Positions 32,009 through 40,187 of a DNA stretch of 64,000 nt are shown here, one piece after another (position 1 is the first letter of the stretch; every line of letters starts with the position of its first letter). The notes beneath the pieces are model-generated. The model ran no database searches, was not told where the DNA came from, and was given only the letters and a program-made list of their open reading frames with translations. Origin of the DNA: Glaciecola sp047250385 (lineage in GTDB: Bacteria; Pseudomonadota; Gammaproteobacteria; Enterobacterales; Alteromonadaceae); assembly GCF_047250385.1 (NCBI RefSeq), contig NZ_JBLBVM010000055.1:186001-250000 (forward strand). The letters are read 5' to 3'. The position numbers and the translations under genes were made by a program.

Positions 32009-33957
32009 GATTCGTTATTCTCTTTTTTTGCTTTCTCAGCAGCTAGTTTCTTGGCTTTCGCTTTGGCCACTGCAGCGCTTACGCGTTCCTTCTTTGCGGT
32101 GACTGCTTTTTCTGTAGATGCACTGTTCGTTTCTTCTTTTTTGTTTTCCGCAGCTTGTTTCTTTGCCTTTGCTTTGGCTAAAGCTGCAGCGACTCGTTTC
32201 TTTTTGAGTGCTTCTGCGTTATCCGTACTTGCTTCAATAGCTGCTTCACTGCTTGCTTCGTCAAGAGCCTGTTTATCCACTAGTTGAGCCTCAGTGTTTG
32301 CAGTCACTGCTGAAATTTCATCTTTTGAAACAGGTTTCTCTTGGTCTTTCTGCGTTTGAGTTGATCCTGTCGAAGAAGCGCTTTTATCTGCCATTGCCGC
32401 TTTCTTCGCTTTAGCACGAGCAAGAGCAGCTGCAATTTTGTCTTTTGCGGCACCGCCATCTTTGCTTAATGATGCTTTGCGTGCTTCTGCTGCCAATCTG
32501 TGTTTTTCTTCACGCTCTTCTTTTTCTCTTTGTAAACGGGCAGTTCGCGCTTCAAAACGTATCTTCGCTTTATCTGACTTTTCTTTTTCTTCTTTTTGAT
32601 TGCGAATATCTGCTTTGGCTTGTCGATAATAATGCACTAGTGGGATCTCGCTTGGGCAAACGTATGCACAGGCCCCACATTCAATACAATCGAACAGGTT
32701 GTATTCTTCGGCTTTTTCAAGTTCCTTCGCTTTACTATGCCAAAACAGTTGCTGAGGTAACAAAGAGGCCGGACACGCATCAGAGCATGCGGAACATCTT
32801 ATGCATGCTCGCTCATCTTCTGGATGAGGTAGCTCATCTTCTGCTGGAACAAGCAGGCAATTAGAAATTTTAACTATTGGAGTTAATATTGAAGTAACGG
32901 TAAAGCCCATCATAGGACCGCCCATAATGAATCTTGGCGTCTTTTGGCTTGAACTGTCGTAATTGCCTAATTTCAAAAGTGACTCAATGGGAGTACCAAG
33001 CCGAGCCCACACATTTTTAGGTGATTTCAGCCCTTGACCAGTCAGAGTAACTACACGTTCTAACAATGGTTTGCCTTCAACAATGGCATCCGCAATGGCA
33101 TAACAAGTACCCACGTTATACATGATACAACCCACATCAATGGGTAATCCGTTGGATGGGACTTCTCTCGATGTAAGCACTTGAACGAGTTGTTTTTCAC
33201 CGCCTGCAGGATACTTTGTAGGGACGCTAACAACTTGATAATTCGACTTCTGCTGACACGCAATCGACATTGTTTCTAATGCTTCTGGCTTGTTGTTTTC
33301 TACAGCGACAATGACTTGTTTGGGGCCAAGGATATGCACCAGAATATCGATACCTTGTCGGATTTGCCACGCATGCTCACGCATGATTCGATCATCAGAG
33401 GAAATGTAAGGCTCACACTCAATGCCATTGATAATGAGGAACTCGATGGGTTTGCTGCTATTGGTTTTTATATGAGTTGGAAAACCGGCACCACCCATGC
33501 CGCTGATACCTGCATCACATATCCGTTCAACTAGATCGGATGCTTTTACTTTGGTGTAATCGGGGAATGGGTGTAATTCGGTCCAAGTATCAAGTCCATC
33601 AGACTCGATGATAATTGTTAATTCTGGTATGCCTGAAGGATGAGCCGAAACATGTTCAGTGATTTTGCTCACTATGCCAGAAGTCGGCGCATGAACGGGC
33701 ACGGAAAAAGCAAGTTCACTGCGTGTTAAGGCTTGACCCTTTAATACTTTGTCTCCCTCAGAAACCAAGATTTTACCATTTACGCCAATGTGTTGTTTAA
33801 CTGGCACGTAGTATGTTTTGTCAAGAGGGGAAAACTCAATGTTGGTTTGGTTAGACAAAGTCTTCTGTTGTGGAGGGTGAATCCCACCAGGGAAATTCCA
33901 CAATTGATTGAGGCTTAATCGCTCTAGTATTTGGTCATAATCGGCAAACATTGTCAT
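32005..33957 (-). CDS. rnfC: Electron transport complex subunit RsxC/RnfC
   Basis: A 650-residue cytoplasmic subunit that binds NADH, FMN and two 4Fe-4S clusters. The N-terminal part has GGIHPPQQK and a GISGMGGAGFPTHIK flavin-binding motif (about residues 160-175). The two cluster motifs are CIRCSACSDACP and CIECGACAYVCP near residues 375-430. The C-terminal 200 residues are lysine- and alanine-rich, with three copies of an A-L-A-K-AKAKK repeat (about 510-640), a tail seen in other gammaproteobacterial RnfC proteins whose copy number varies. It lies four bases after rnfB and overlaps rnfD by four. Confidence 0.95.
   Translation of the reverse strand: MTMFADYDQILERLSLNQLWNFPGGIHPPQQKTLSNQTNIEFSPLDKTYYVPVKQHIGVNGKILVSEGDKVLKGQALTRSELAFSVPVHAPTSGIVSKITEHVSAHPSGIPELTIIIESDGLDTWTELHPFPDYTKVKASDLVERICDAGISGMGGAGFPTHIKTNSSKPIEFLIINGIECEPYISSDDRIMREHAWQIRQGIDILVHILGPKQVIVAVENNKPEALETMSIACQQKSNYQVVSVPTKYPAGGEKQLVQVLTSREVPSNGLPIDVGCIMYNVGTCYAIADAIVEGKPLLERVVTLTGQGLKSPKNVWARLGTPIESLLKLGNYDSSSQKTPRFIMGGPMMGFTVTSILTPIVKISNCLLVPAEDELPHPEDERACIRCSACSDACPASLLPQQLFWHSKAKELEKAEEYNLFDCIECGACAYVCPSEIPLVHYYRQAKADIRNQKEEKEKSDKAKIRFEARTARLQREKEEREEKHRLAAEARKASLSKDGGAAKDKIAAALARAKAKKAAMADKSASSTGSTQTQKDQEKPVSKDEISAVTANTEAQLVDKQALDEASSEAAIEASTDNAEALKKKRVAAALAKAKAKKQAAENKKEETNSASTEKAVTAKKERVSAAVAKAKAKKLAAEKAKKENNES
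32020..32450 (-). repeat. Repeated AKAKK coding units in the rnfC tail
   Basis: Three related segments of alanine-lysine pattern (RAKAKKAAMADK, LAKAKAKKQAAENK, VAKAKAKKLAAEK) occur in the last 150 codons, separated by less regular acidic or serine-rich spacers. Confidence 0.7.
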
Positions 33958-33961
33958 ACCC

Positions 33962-34534
33962 CTAGGACACTTGCTTGATAGGTATGTTACCTACCGGCAC
34001 TTTATTGAATTTCCATTCCCAATGGCTCGAATCCACTTCAACGGGGACCATATCGATACAATCTACAGGGCAGGGGTCTACGCATAGGTCGCAGCCAGTG
34101 CATTCGTCGATAATGATAGTGTGCATCTGTTTTGCCGCGCCTAAGATAGCGTCGACAGGACATGCTTGAATGCATTTCGTGCAACCGATACATTCGTCTT
34201 CACGAATGTAAGCCACTTTCTTAATGTCTTCTACACCGTGTGCCGCGTCTAGAGGTTTTGCTTCAACCCCCATGAGATCGGCAAGTTCTTTTATCGTAGC
34301 CTCTCCACCTGGAGGGCATTTGTTGATGTCATCACCATTAGCGATCGCTTCAGCATACGGCTTACAGCCAGGATAACCACACTGACCACATTGGGTTTGA
34401 GGTAATATGGCATCAATTTGTTCAACTAGCGGGTCGCCTTCCACTTTAAAGCGAATGGCAGCAAAACCAAGTAAGGCTCCGAATATAAGGGCTAAAAATA
34501 CTATTGCAGCTAAAGCAAAAAATGTAAGCGTCAT
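33962..34534 (-). CDS. rnfB: Electron transport complex subunit RsxB/RnfB
   Basis: A 190-residue ferredoxin-like subunit. One N-terminal span anchors it. The first cluster domain is CGQCGYPGCKPYAEAI with a later KCPPGG cysteine (around residues 49-77), followed by two classical 4Fe-4S motifs, CIGCTKCIQACPVDAI and CTGCDLCVDPCPVDCI. This arrangement is diagnostic. It overlaps rnfA by four bases and precedes rnfC by four. Confidence 0.96.
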   Translation of the reverse strand: MTLTFFALAAIVFLALIFGALLGFAAIRFKVEGDPLVEQIDAILPQTQCGQCGYPGCKPYAEAIANGDDINKCPPGGEATIKELADLMGVEAKPLDAAHGVEDIKKVAYIREDECIGCTKCIQACPVDAILGAAKQMHTIIIDECTGCDLCVDPCPVDCIDMVPVEVDSSHWEWKFNKVPVGNIPIKQVS

Positions 34535-35109
34535 TTTACAAGCCCTGTAAAGCCCATGAAGGCAAGGGACATAAGGCCTGCAGTAATCATAGCAATAGAG
34601 GCACCTTTAAATGGCGCCGGAACATCGGCTGCCGCTAATCTTTCTCGCATTGCGGAAAACAAGACTAAGGCTAAAGAGAAACCAAGCGCGGCACCAAAAC
34701 CATAAATGATTGATTCGATGAAATTGTGTTGCTCAGTGATGTTCAGAAGGGCAACACCTAAAACCGCACAGTTTGTCGTAATTAGCGGGAGAAATATGCC
34801 AAGCAGGCGATAGAGAGTTGGGCTAGTTTTGTGAACCACCATTTCGGTAAACTGAACTACCACAGCGATCACAAGAATGAAGCTCAATGTACGTAAATAT
34901 TCAATACCCAATGGAGTTAGAATATAAGCCTCGACTAGATAACTGGACATTGAAGCAATGGTTAACACAAAGGTTGTTGCCATTGACATACCAATTGCTG
35001 TTTCTAGTTTTCCTGAGACACCCATAAAAGGGCAGAGTCCCAAGAATTGAACAAGCACGAAGTTGTTCACTAGTACTGTTCCAATGAGTAAAAGTATTAT
35101 TTCGGTCAT
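34531..35109 (-). CDS. rnfA: Electron transport complex subunit RsxA/RnfA
   Basis: A 192-residue integral membrane protein with six spans and the same fold as RnfE. FLGLCPFMGVSGKLETA and LITTNCAVLGVALLN carry the conserved cysteines that hold a 2Fe-2S centre with RnfE. It is the first gene of the rnfABCDGE-nth operon. In E. coli the same complex (Rsx) keeps SoxR reduced; in Vibrio it drives sodium export, which suits the sodium-type MotY here, although the ion cannot be read from sequence. Confidence 0.96.
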   Translation of the reverse strand: MTEIILLLIGTVLVNNFVLVQFLGLCPFMGVSGKLETAIGMSMATTFVLTIASMSSYLVEAYILTPLGIEYLRTLSFILVIAVVVQFTEMVVHKTSPTLYRLLGIFLPLITTNCAVLGVALLNITEQHNFIESIIYGFGAALGFSLALVLFSAMRERLAAADVPAPFKGASIAMITAGLMSLAFMGFTGLVK

Positions 35110-35375
35110 TTACCTATCGTTCTGTCGGCTTATGCAGTTGACTTAAATAAAGTTTTTCGATTTCCAATCAGTGGTTTTTATTCTGGTTTTTACTTTCTAA
35201 TTGGAGATTCTTGTCGTAAAACGAAAACTTTCATGAATTAGACAAATATTATCGCTTTTTCCCGCGCAATAAACAACTTGAATCAAGGGTTTATAGGGGA
35301 TATCTGTTTAAAAGTTTAATTGTTTTTGAGATTGGATTTGCATTAATGGAAATAAAAGATAACACCTGAAGGAGA

Positions 35376-35452
35376 TGGCTCCCCCTCCCCGACTCGAACG
35401 GGGGACCTGCGGATTAACAGTCCGTCGCTCTAACCAACTGAGCTAAGGGGGA
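35376..35452 (-). tRNA. tRNA-Asn (anticodon GTT)
   Basis: The 77-base sequence folds as a cloverleaf on the - strand: the acceptor starts TCCCCCT and its 3' side ends AGGGGGAG followed by the encoded CCA. The D arm is AGCTCAGTTGGTTAGAGC, the anticodon loop is CTGTTAA (GTT), and the T arm has GTTCGAGTC. A strong promoter lies 20 bases upstream. It sits between rnfA and the long gap before the MATE gene. Confidence 0.97.
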
Positions 35453-35472
35453 CCTGCTTTTAACGGATGCGG

Positions 35473-35501
35473 ATATTAATGACCGAACGCGCTTGTGTCA
35501 A
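35473..35501 (-). promoter_or_regulatory. Promoter of tRNA-Asn
   Basis: On the - strand a perfect TTGACA (35496-35501), a 17-base spacer and TAATAT (35473-35478) precede the tRNA by 20 bases. The CCGC just after the -10 is the GC-rich discriminator typical of stable-RNA promoters under stringent control. Confidence 0.8.
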
Positions 35502-35734
35502 CCAAGATCTATGGTTTTTTACGTTTAATTTTTGTTTGCTTATAAAGTAGGCAGTAATTGCGTTTTATTTCGCCGCCATGTGATCGCTTAAAAATAGTAC
35601 GCTTACACACTAAAGTCATGATAATTATCGGAATAAACTTCAGGCATTATGGTCAGAATTTAACTGAGGCTAGGTTTTATTACTTATTGTGTTTTTTGTT
35701 TGTTTTCATAGTTCAAAAAGTTATTAAAATTACT

Positions 35735-35763
35735 TTGACTACTGTTATTATAACCAGTATTTC
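35735..35763 (+). promoter_or_regulatory. LexA-type (SOS) operator inside a possible promoter
   Basis: TACTG-N10-CAGTA at 35740-35759 is the LexA consensus dyad, and its centre resembles the operator of E. coli uvrB. It lies between TTGACT (35735-35740) and TATTTC (35758-35763), with 17 bases between those elements, so LexA would cover a rightward promoter. The nearest recognised genes downstream are MATE and uvrB, about 540 bases on. That it controls them is inference. Confidence 0.6.
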
Positions 35764-35864
35764 TAACTTGCTAACCCTAAGTGAAATACTCACAAGGTTA
35801 GTAGTGACTTACATTTAAATTTACTAAAAAGCCCATAACGAGCGTCATTATTAGGGCGCGCCTA

Positions 35865-35889
35865 GTTATCCACTAGATCTGTGGATAAC
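35865..35889. promoter_or_regulatory. Inverted pair of DnaA boxes
   Basis: TTATCCACT (35866-35874) and TGTGGATAA (35880-35888, a perfect TTATCCACA on the other strand) form an inverted repeat with arms GTTATCCAC and GTGGATAAC around TAGATCT. Two boxes and the absence of origin genes argue against oriC. Confidence 0.6.
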
Positions 35890-36298
35890 TATGTGAATTA
35901 AATTGTAAGTTTTAAAGATTAGATTGTTCAATTTTTGTCAACAGAAATAACTCTAAAATGGCAAAAATAAATAAAGTCAATTAAAACAATTGTTTAATTA
36001 ATTAATGCCATTCGTGTGATTTTTTTATTGACAGCTTGTTGATTTTTAATTGCCTGTGTATTAATTCCTTTTTTTATACTTTAGTTAGAAAATATGACGG
36101 TTTTTTGACGTTTTTTAGGCAATAATCAACAGCTTGGCAAATTTTGTTATCATTAAGCTAATACCTACTTTTTGATGGCACTAATTGATGTGCTGCAAGA
36201 GTCGTAGTTTAAAACAAACTAAAGTTGCTTAAATTAAGTAAACAATACAAATATCTTTTATGATGCAGATCCAATTGAGAATTAAATGACGGCTATTC

Positions 36299-37687
36299 GT
36301 GAACAAAAATAATAATAAGCATCGAGACATGCTGAACGGCGATATTAAACAGACCCTCAAAAGCATGACTATTCCAATGATTTTGGGAATGGTTATGCTA
36401 ATGACGTTTAGTATTGTAGATACGTTTTTTGTCAGTATGCTCGGAACAGAGCAATTAGCCGCAATTAGTTTTACCTTTCCCGTAACATTTACGCTTATTA
36501 GCCTGAATATTGGATTAGGAATAGGTACTTCAGCCATTATTGCAAAGTACATTGGTTCGGGTGATTCGCAACATGCCAAGTCTATTGCCACTGGCGCCTT
36601 GATGCTTTCAGCATTGTTGGTTGGCTTATTAGCCGTCGTGGGCATAATTACGATTGAGTTTATTTTTTCCTTGATGGGAGCTGATGACACGCTCATGCCT
36701 TATATTACGGCTTATATGATCCCTTGGTATTTAGGGGGCGTTTTTCTAGCCGTGCCTATGGTAGGAAATTCAGTATTAAGGGCTTTCGGAGACACAAGTA
36801 CGCCAAGTATTATTATGGCTGCTTGTGGTGGCATTAATGCTATCTTAGACCCAATACTTATTTTCGGCTGGGGTCCTATTCCAGCTTTGGGGATTCAAGG
36901 CGCAGCCATAGCAACAGCAATTGCTTGGGGTATCGGTTGTGTATGGATCTTGTATTTGTTAGCGGTGAAACGACAATTGATAGAGCCTCGATTGTTAAGT
37001 ATGCCTGAATTCATAGCCGCATCTCGCGGAGTATTGAAAATAGGTTTACCTGCCGCCGGAGCGAATATGTTAACGCCAATTGCGGGGGGTGTTATGACCG
37101 CTGTTGTTGCAACATACGGTGCTGAGGCCGTTGCGGCATGGGGTGTCGGTAATCGCTTAGAATCAATCGCTAGTATTGTCGTGCTTGCTTTGTCCATGTC
37201 ACTGCCTCCTTTCATCAGTCAAAACTATGGAGCGAATAAGCTCATTAGAATAAAGACGGCGTTTAATTTGGTTGCGAAATTCGTATTGGTTTGGCAATTG
37301 GTCGTTTTTGTTATTTTGGCCTTGTCGTCTAACTTTATTGCGAGTTTATTTGCACAGGAAGCCAGTGTAGTTCGAGACATTACATTATTTCTTTACATTG
37401 TTCCTTTAGCTTATGGCGTTCAAGGAATCATCATCCTAACAAACTCATCTTTCAATGCGATGCATAAACCTATGTCCGCATTACTACTGAGTATTCTTAG
37501 GCTTTTTGTATTTTATGTGCCTATAGCCTCTTTGGGCAGTTACTTTTATGGTTTGGAAGGTCTATTCTGGGGTTGCGTTATCGCAAACCTCGTCACTAGT
37601 ATTTTGGCCTACGTTTGGTTCACTCGGAATTTAAGGAATGAAATGGCATTAGCAGATAGTAAGCAAGTAGTTGGTATTAACGAATGA
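36299..37687 (+). CDS. MATE-family multidrug/sodium antiporter
   Basis: A 462-residue transporter with 12 spans, in two repeated MatE halves. IPMILGMVMLMTFSIVDTFF opens the first half and GLPAAGANMLTPIAGGVMTA opens the second; both are family landmarks. MATE proteins export cationic compounds in exchange for sodium or protons. The start is GTG at 36299; ATG 36329 is an alternative, and neither has a strong ribosome site. It ends in ATGA, overlapping the uvrB start by four bases, so the two are translated together. No such link is usual for uvrB. Confidence 0.9.
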   Translation: MNKNNNKHRDMLNGDIKQTLKSMTIPMILGMVMLMTFSIVDTFFVSMLGTEQLAAISFTFPVTFTLISLNIGLGIGTSAIIAKYIGSGDSQHAKSIATGALMLSALLVGLLAVVGIITIEFIFSLMGADDTLMPYITAYMIPWYLGGVFLAVPMVGNSVLRAFGDTSTPSIIMAACGGINAILDPILIFGWGPIPALGIQGAAIATAIAWGIGCVWILYLLAVKRQLIEPRLLSMPEFIAASRGVLKIGLPAAGANMLTPIAGGVMTAVVATYGAEAVAAWGVGNRLESIASIVVLALSMSLPPFISQNYGANKLIRIKTAFNLVAKFVLVWQLVVFVILALSSNFIASLFAQEASVVRDITLFLYIVPLAYGVQGIIILTNSSFNAMHKPMSALLLSILRLFVFYVPIASLGSYFYGLEGLFWGCVIANLVTSILAYVWFTRNLRNEMALADSKQVVGINE

Positions 37688-39699
37688 GTAAAGGCTTTAC
37701 CTTAGAATCAAATTACGAACCTGCGGGTGATCAGCCAACAGCAATTGCCGCGCTTGTTGAAGGTTTAGAGTCAGGTCTGGCGAAGCAAGTCCTCTTAGGT
37801 GTGACTGGCTCGGGTAAAACCTTCACAATGGCCAATGTCATATCGCAGGTGCAACGTCCTACTTTAATTATGGCGCACAATAAAACGCTTGCGGCGCAGC
37901 TGTATGGAGAAATGAAAGAGTTTTTCCCTAATAATGCAGTGGAATATTTTGTATCTTATTATGATTATTATCAGCCAGAAGCTTATGTTCCAAGTACCGA
38001 CACCTTCATTGAGAAAGATGCATCGATTAATGACCATATTGAGCAGATGCGATTGTCAGCGACTAAAGCGCTTATGGAGCGCCGCGACGTAATCATTATT
38101 GCATCTGTTTCTGCTATATACGGCTTAGGTGACCCTGAAAGCTACATGAAAATGCTGTTACATTTGCGCCAAGGCGACATCATGGACCAGCGCGACATTC
38201 TAAGACGGCTCGCTGAACTCCAGTACAAAAGAAATGATATCGCCTTTGAGCGAGGCAGTTTTCGTGTGCGCGGTGACGTAATTGACATTTTTCCAGCTGA
38301 CTCTGAGAAGCAAGCTGTTCGAGTTGAGTTATTTGACGAAGAAATCGAAACTATCAGTTTATTCGATCCACTCACTGGCGCTGTAGAGAAAAAAGTGGCT
38401 CGTACTACTGTGTTTCCTAAAACTCACTACGTAACGCCACGTGAAAAAATCGTCGCTGCAATAGATCGTATAAAAGAAGAATTAAAAGAAAGAAGAGAGA
38501 ATTTAAAAGCGAACCATAAACTTATTGAAGAGCAGCGAATAAGTCAGCGAACGCAATTCGACATTGAAATGATGCTGGAGCTCGGTTATTGCTCGGGTAT
38601 TGAGAACTACAGTCGATATCTGTCCGGAAGAGCGCCAGGCGAACCACCACCCACTTTATTAGATTACTTTCCGTCTGATGGATTAATCTTTATTGATGAA
38701 TCCCACGTGACTGTCTCGCAAATTGGCGCAATGTATAAAGGTGACCGTTCAAGGAAGGAAACATTAGTTGAATTCGGATTCCGCTTACCATCTGCAATGG
38801 ATAATAGACCACTGAAGTTTGAAGAATTTGAACATATTTCCCCGCAAACGATTTACGTATCGGCGACACCAGGTAATTACGAATTAGAGAAGTGTGAAGG
38901 CGACATCATTGAACAAGTTGTCAGACCGACGGGACTGATCGATCCTCCTATTGAAGTGAGGCCGGTTGCAACCCAAGTTGACGATGTCTTATCTGAAATT
39001 GCGAAAAGAGTCGCGTTGAACGAAAGGGTACTCATTACTACTTTGACCAAACGAATGGCAGAGGACCTGAGTGAGTACTTAAATGAGCATGGCGTAAAAG
39101 TCCGTTATCTACACTCAGATATAGATACAGTTGAACGAATTGAAATTATTCGTGATTTACGTATTGGGAAGTTTGATGTACTAGTCGGGATCAATTTGCT
39201 TAGAGAAGGCTTGGATATGCCTGAAGTGTCACTTGTCGCTATTTTCGATGCGGACAAAGAGGGGTTCTTGCGCGCTGAAAAATCATTAATTCAGACAATG
39301 GGACGAGCTGCGCGTCATATTAATGGTAAGGCAATTTTATACGCCGATAAGATCACTGGTTCAATGCAACGAGCAATGGATGAAACGGACCGGAGGCGGG
39401 CAAAACAAGTAGCGCACAACGAGAAATTTGGTATCACTCCTCAGGCCCTTGACAAGCCTATTACCGATATTATGGATCTTGGCGACACGAATCATCCTGC
39501 ATCCGGCAAAGTGCGTTTACGTAAAATTGCGGAAAAAGAGAAAACCTATCAAACAATGAATGCGGCGCAATTGATGGTAAAAGTAAGCGAACTAGAAAAA
39601 CAGATGTTTGAATCTGCTCGCGATCTTGAATTTGAAAAAGCGGCATCATTGCGAGACGAAGTAGAAACATTAAGAGCTGAGATTTTGAAACTGTCATGA
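37684..39699 (+). CDS. uvrB: Excinuclease ABC subunit B
   Basis: UvrB is the damage-verifying helicase-like subunit of nucleotide excision repair. The 671-residue protein has the Walker A motif GVTGSGKTFT, the damage-probing hairpin YYDYYQPEAYVPSTDTF, the Walker B-like FIDESHVTV, helicase motifs through NLLREGLDMPEVSLVAIFDA, and the C-terminal UVR domain LMVKVSELEKQMFESARDLE that binds UvrC. It shares ATGA with the MATE gene and has no close promoter of its own, so expression probably depends on the upstream leader with the LexA-like site. Confidence 0.97.
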   Translation: MSKGFTLESNYEPAGDQPTAIAALVEGLESGLAKQVLLGVTGSGKTFTMANVISQVQRPTLIMAHNKTLAAQLYGEMKEFFPNNAVEYFVSYYDYYQPEAYVPSTDTFIEKDASINDHIEQMRLSATKALMERRDVIIIASVSAIYGLGDPESYMKMLLHLRQGDIMDQRDILRRLAELQYKRNDIAFERGSFRVRGDVIDIFPADSEKQAVRVELFDEEIETISLFDPLTGAVEKKVARTTVFPKTHYVTPREKIVAAIDRIKEELKERRENLKANHKLIEEQRISQRTQFDIEMMLELGYCSGIENYSRYLSGRAPGEPPPTLLDYFPSDGLIFIDESHVTVSQIGAMYKGDRSRKETLVEFGFRLPSAMDNRPLKFEEFEHISPQTIYVSATPGNYELEKCEGDIIEQVVRPTGLIDPPIEVRPVATQVDDVLSEIAKRVALNERVLITTLTKRMAEDLSEYLNEHGVKVRYLHSDIDTVERIEIIRDLRIGKFDVLVGINLLREGLDMPEVSLVAIFDADKEGFLRAEKSLIQTMGRAARHINGKAILYADKITGSMQRAMDETDRRRAKQVAHNEKFGITPQALDKPITDIMDLGDTNHPASGKVRLRKIAEKEKTYQTMNAAQLMVKVSELEKQMFESARDLEFEKAASLRDEVETLRAEILKLS

Positions 39700-39966
39700 C
39701 GACGAACCTCTCGCTCACGCAGTTTGCGACGTGGTTTTGTTGTTTAGAATGCTTTCAAGTATCTCAAAGTAAGGGCTTAAAGGTGCAAGACGTTTGAAAC
39801 TTAAAGTGTTTGATGTATTATACTTAAGGTTCCAAAGTAATACGAATAGAGACTACGAACTATAATTCATAAAGTATCTATTTAAAACGTCACAAATCAA
39901 GGTCTTGTTATTGGCACCTAGCCACAAACAGCATTGAAGGTGCGTCGGCGAAACCAAGGATGTTAA

Positions 39967-39994
39967 GCAGTTTTGAATCTTAAAACTGCGTTTT
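39967..39994 (+). terminator. Weak terminator-like hairpin
   Basis: The eight-base arms GCAGTTTT and AAAACTGC enclose a seven-base loop, followed by GTTTTACGG. The T run is short, so it may be a terminator of a small RNA or only a leader hairpin. Confidence 0.4.
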
Positions 39995-39998
39995 ACGG

Positions 39999-40170
39999 AT
40001 AAATATGAGCTTCTTAGTATGTCGCTCATAAGCTGATTTTGCTCATATTTATACGATATTTACACGGACTAGTATTCTCAAAAAAGAGAAGTTATACAAA
40101 TTGATAACAAATTGATTGTAAAACTCTCAGACTTTGAATAGTATGTCGATAAGTAGTATGAGCAAATATA
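39999..40170. repeat. TATGAGC repeats upstream of the LysR gene
   Basis: ATAAATATGAGC (39999-40010) and GCTCATATTTAT (40041-40052) form a perfect 12-base inverted repeat. A third copy in reverse, GCTCATA, is at 40024-40030 and a fourth, TATGAGCAAATATA, at 40157-40170, 18 bases before the LysR start. Spaced half-sites of this type suit a regulator that binds its own promoter. Confidence 0.6.
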
Positions 40171-40187
40171 CCTAATGCGGTGAATAT

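Larger units (their letters stand above)
35453..36298. other. 846-base gap between tRNA-Asn and the MATE gene
   Basis: The tRNA promoter occupies its left edge. Beyond that are a LexA-type operator (35740-35759), a hairpin made of CTAACC and GGTTAG near 35770-35800, an inverted pair of DnaA boxes (35865-35889) and then AT-rich DNA with a TATACT at 36075-36080 that has only a poor -35. One 86-codon open frame at 35558-35818 has no ribosome site or recognisable product. I see no RNA family that I can name. Confidence 0.6.
39700..40187. other. 488-base gap between uvrB and the LysR gene
   Basis: This gap contains a possible promoter (TTGAAA 39794-39799 and TATTAT 39816-39821, spacing 16), a GCACCT/AGGTGC stem (39914-39943), and a hairpin GCAGTTTT/AAAACTGC with a GTTTT tail (39967-39994), followed by repeated TATGAGC elements. 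The first part could be a small RNA or the leader of the LysR gene. No protein gene is visible. Confidence 0.5.

Noticed and set aside
35558..35818. 86-codon open frame in the tRNA-MATE gap
   Set aside because: No ribosome site, no recognisable sequence, and it runs across the LexA-like operator; probably chance in AT-rich DNA.
35865..36100. Chromosomal origin (oriC)
   Set aside because: Only two DnaA boxes, no 13-mer array, and no dnaA, gidA/mnmG or parAB genes nearby.
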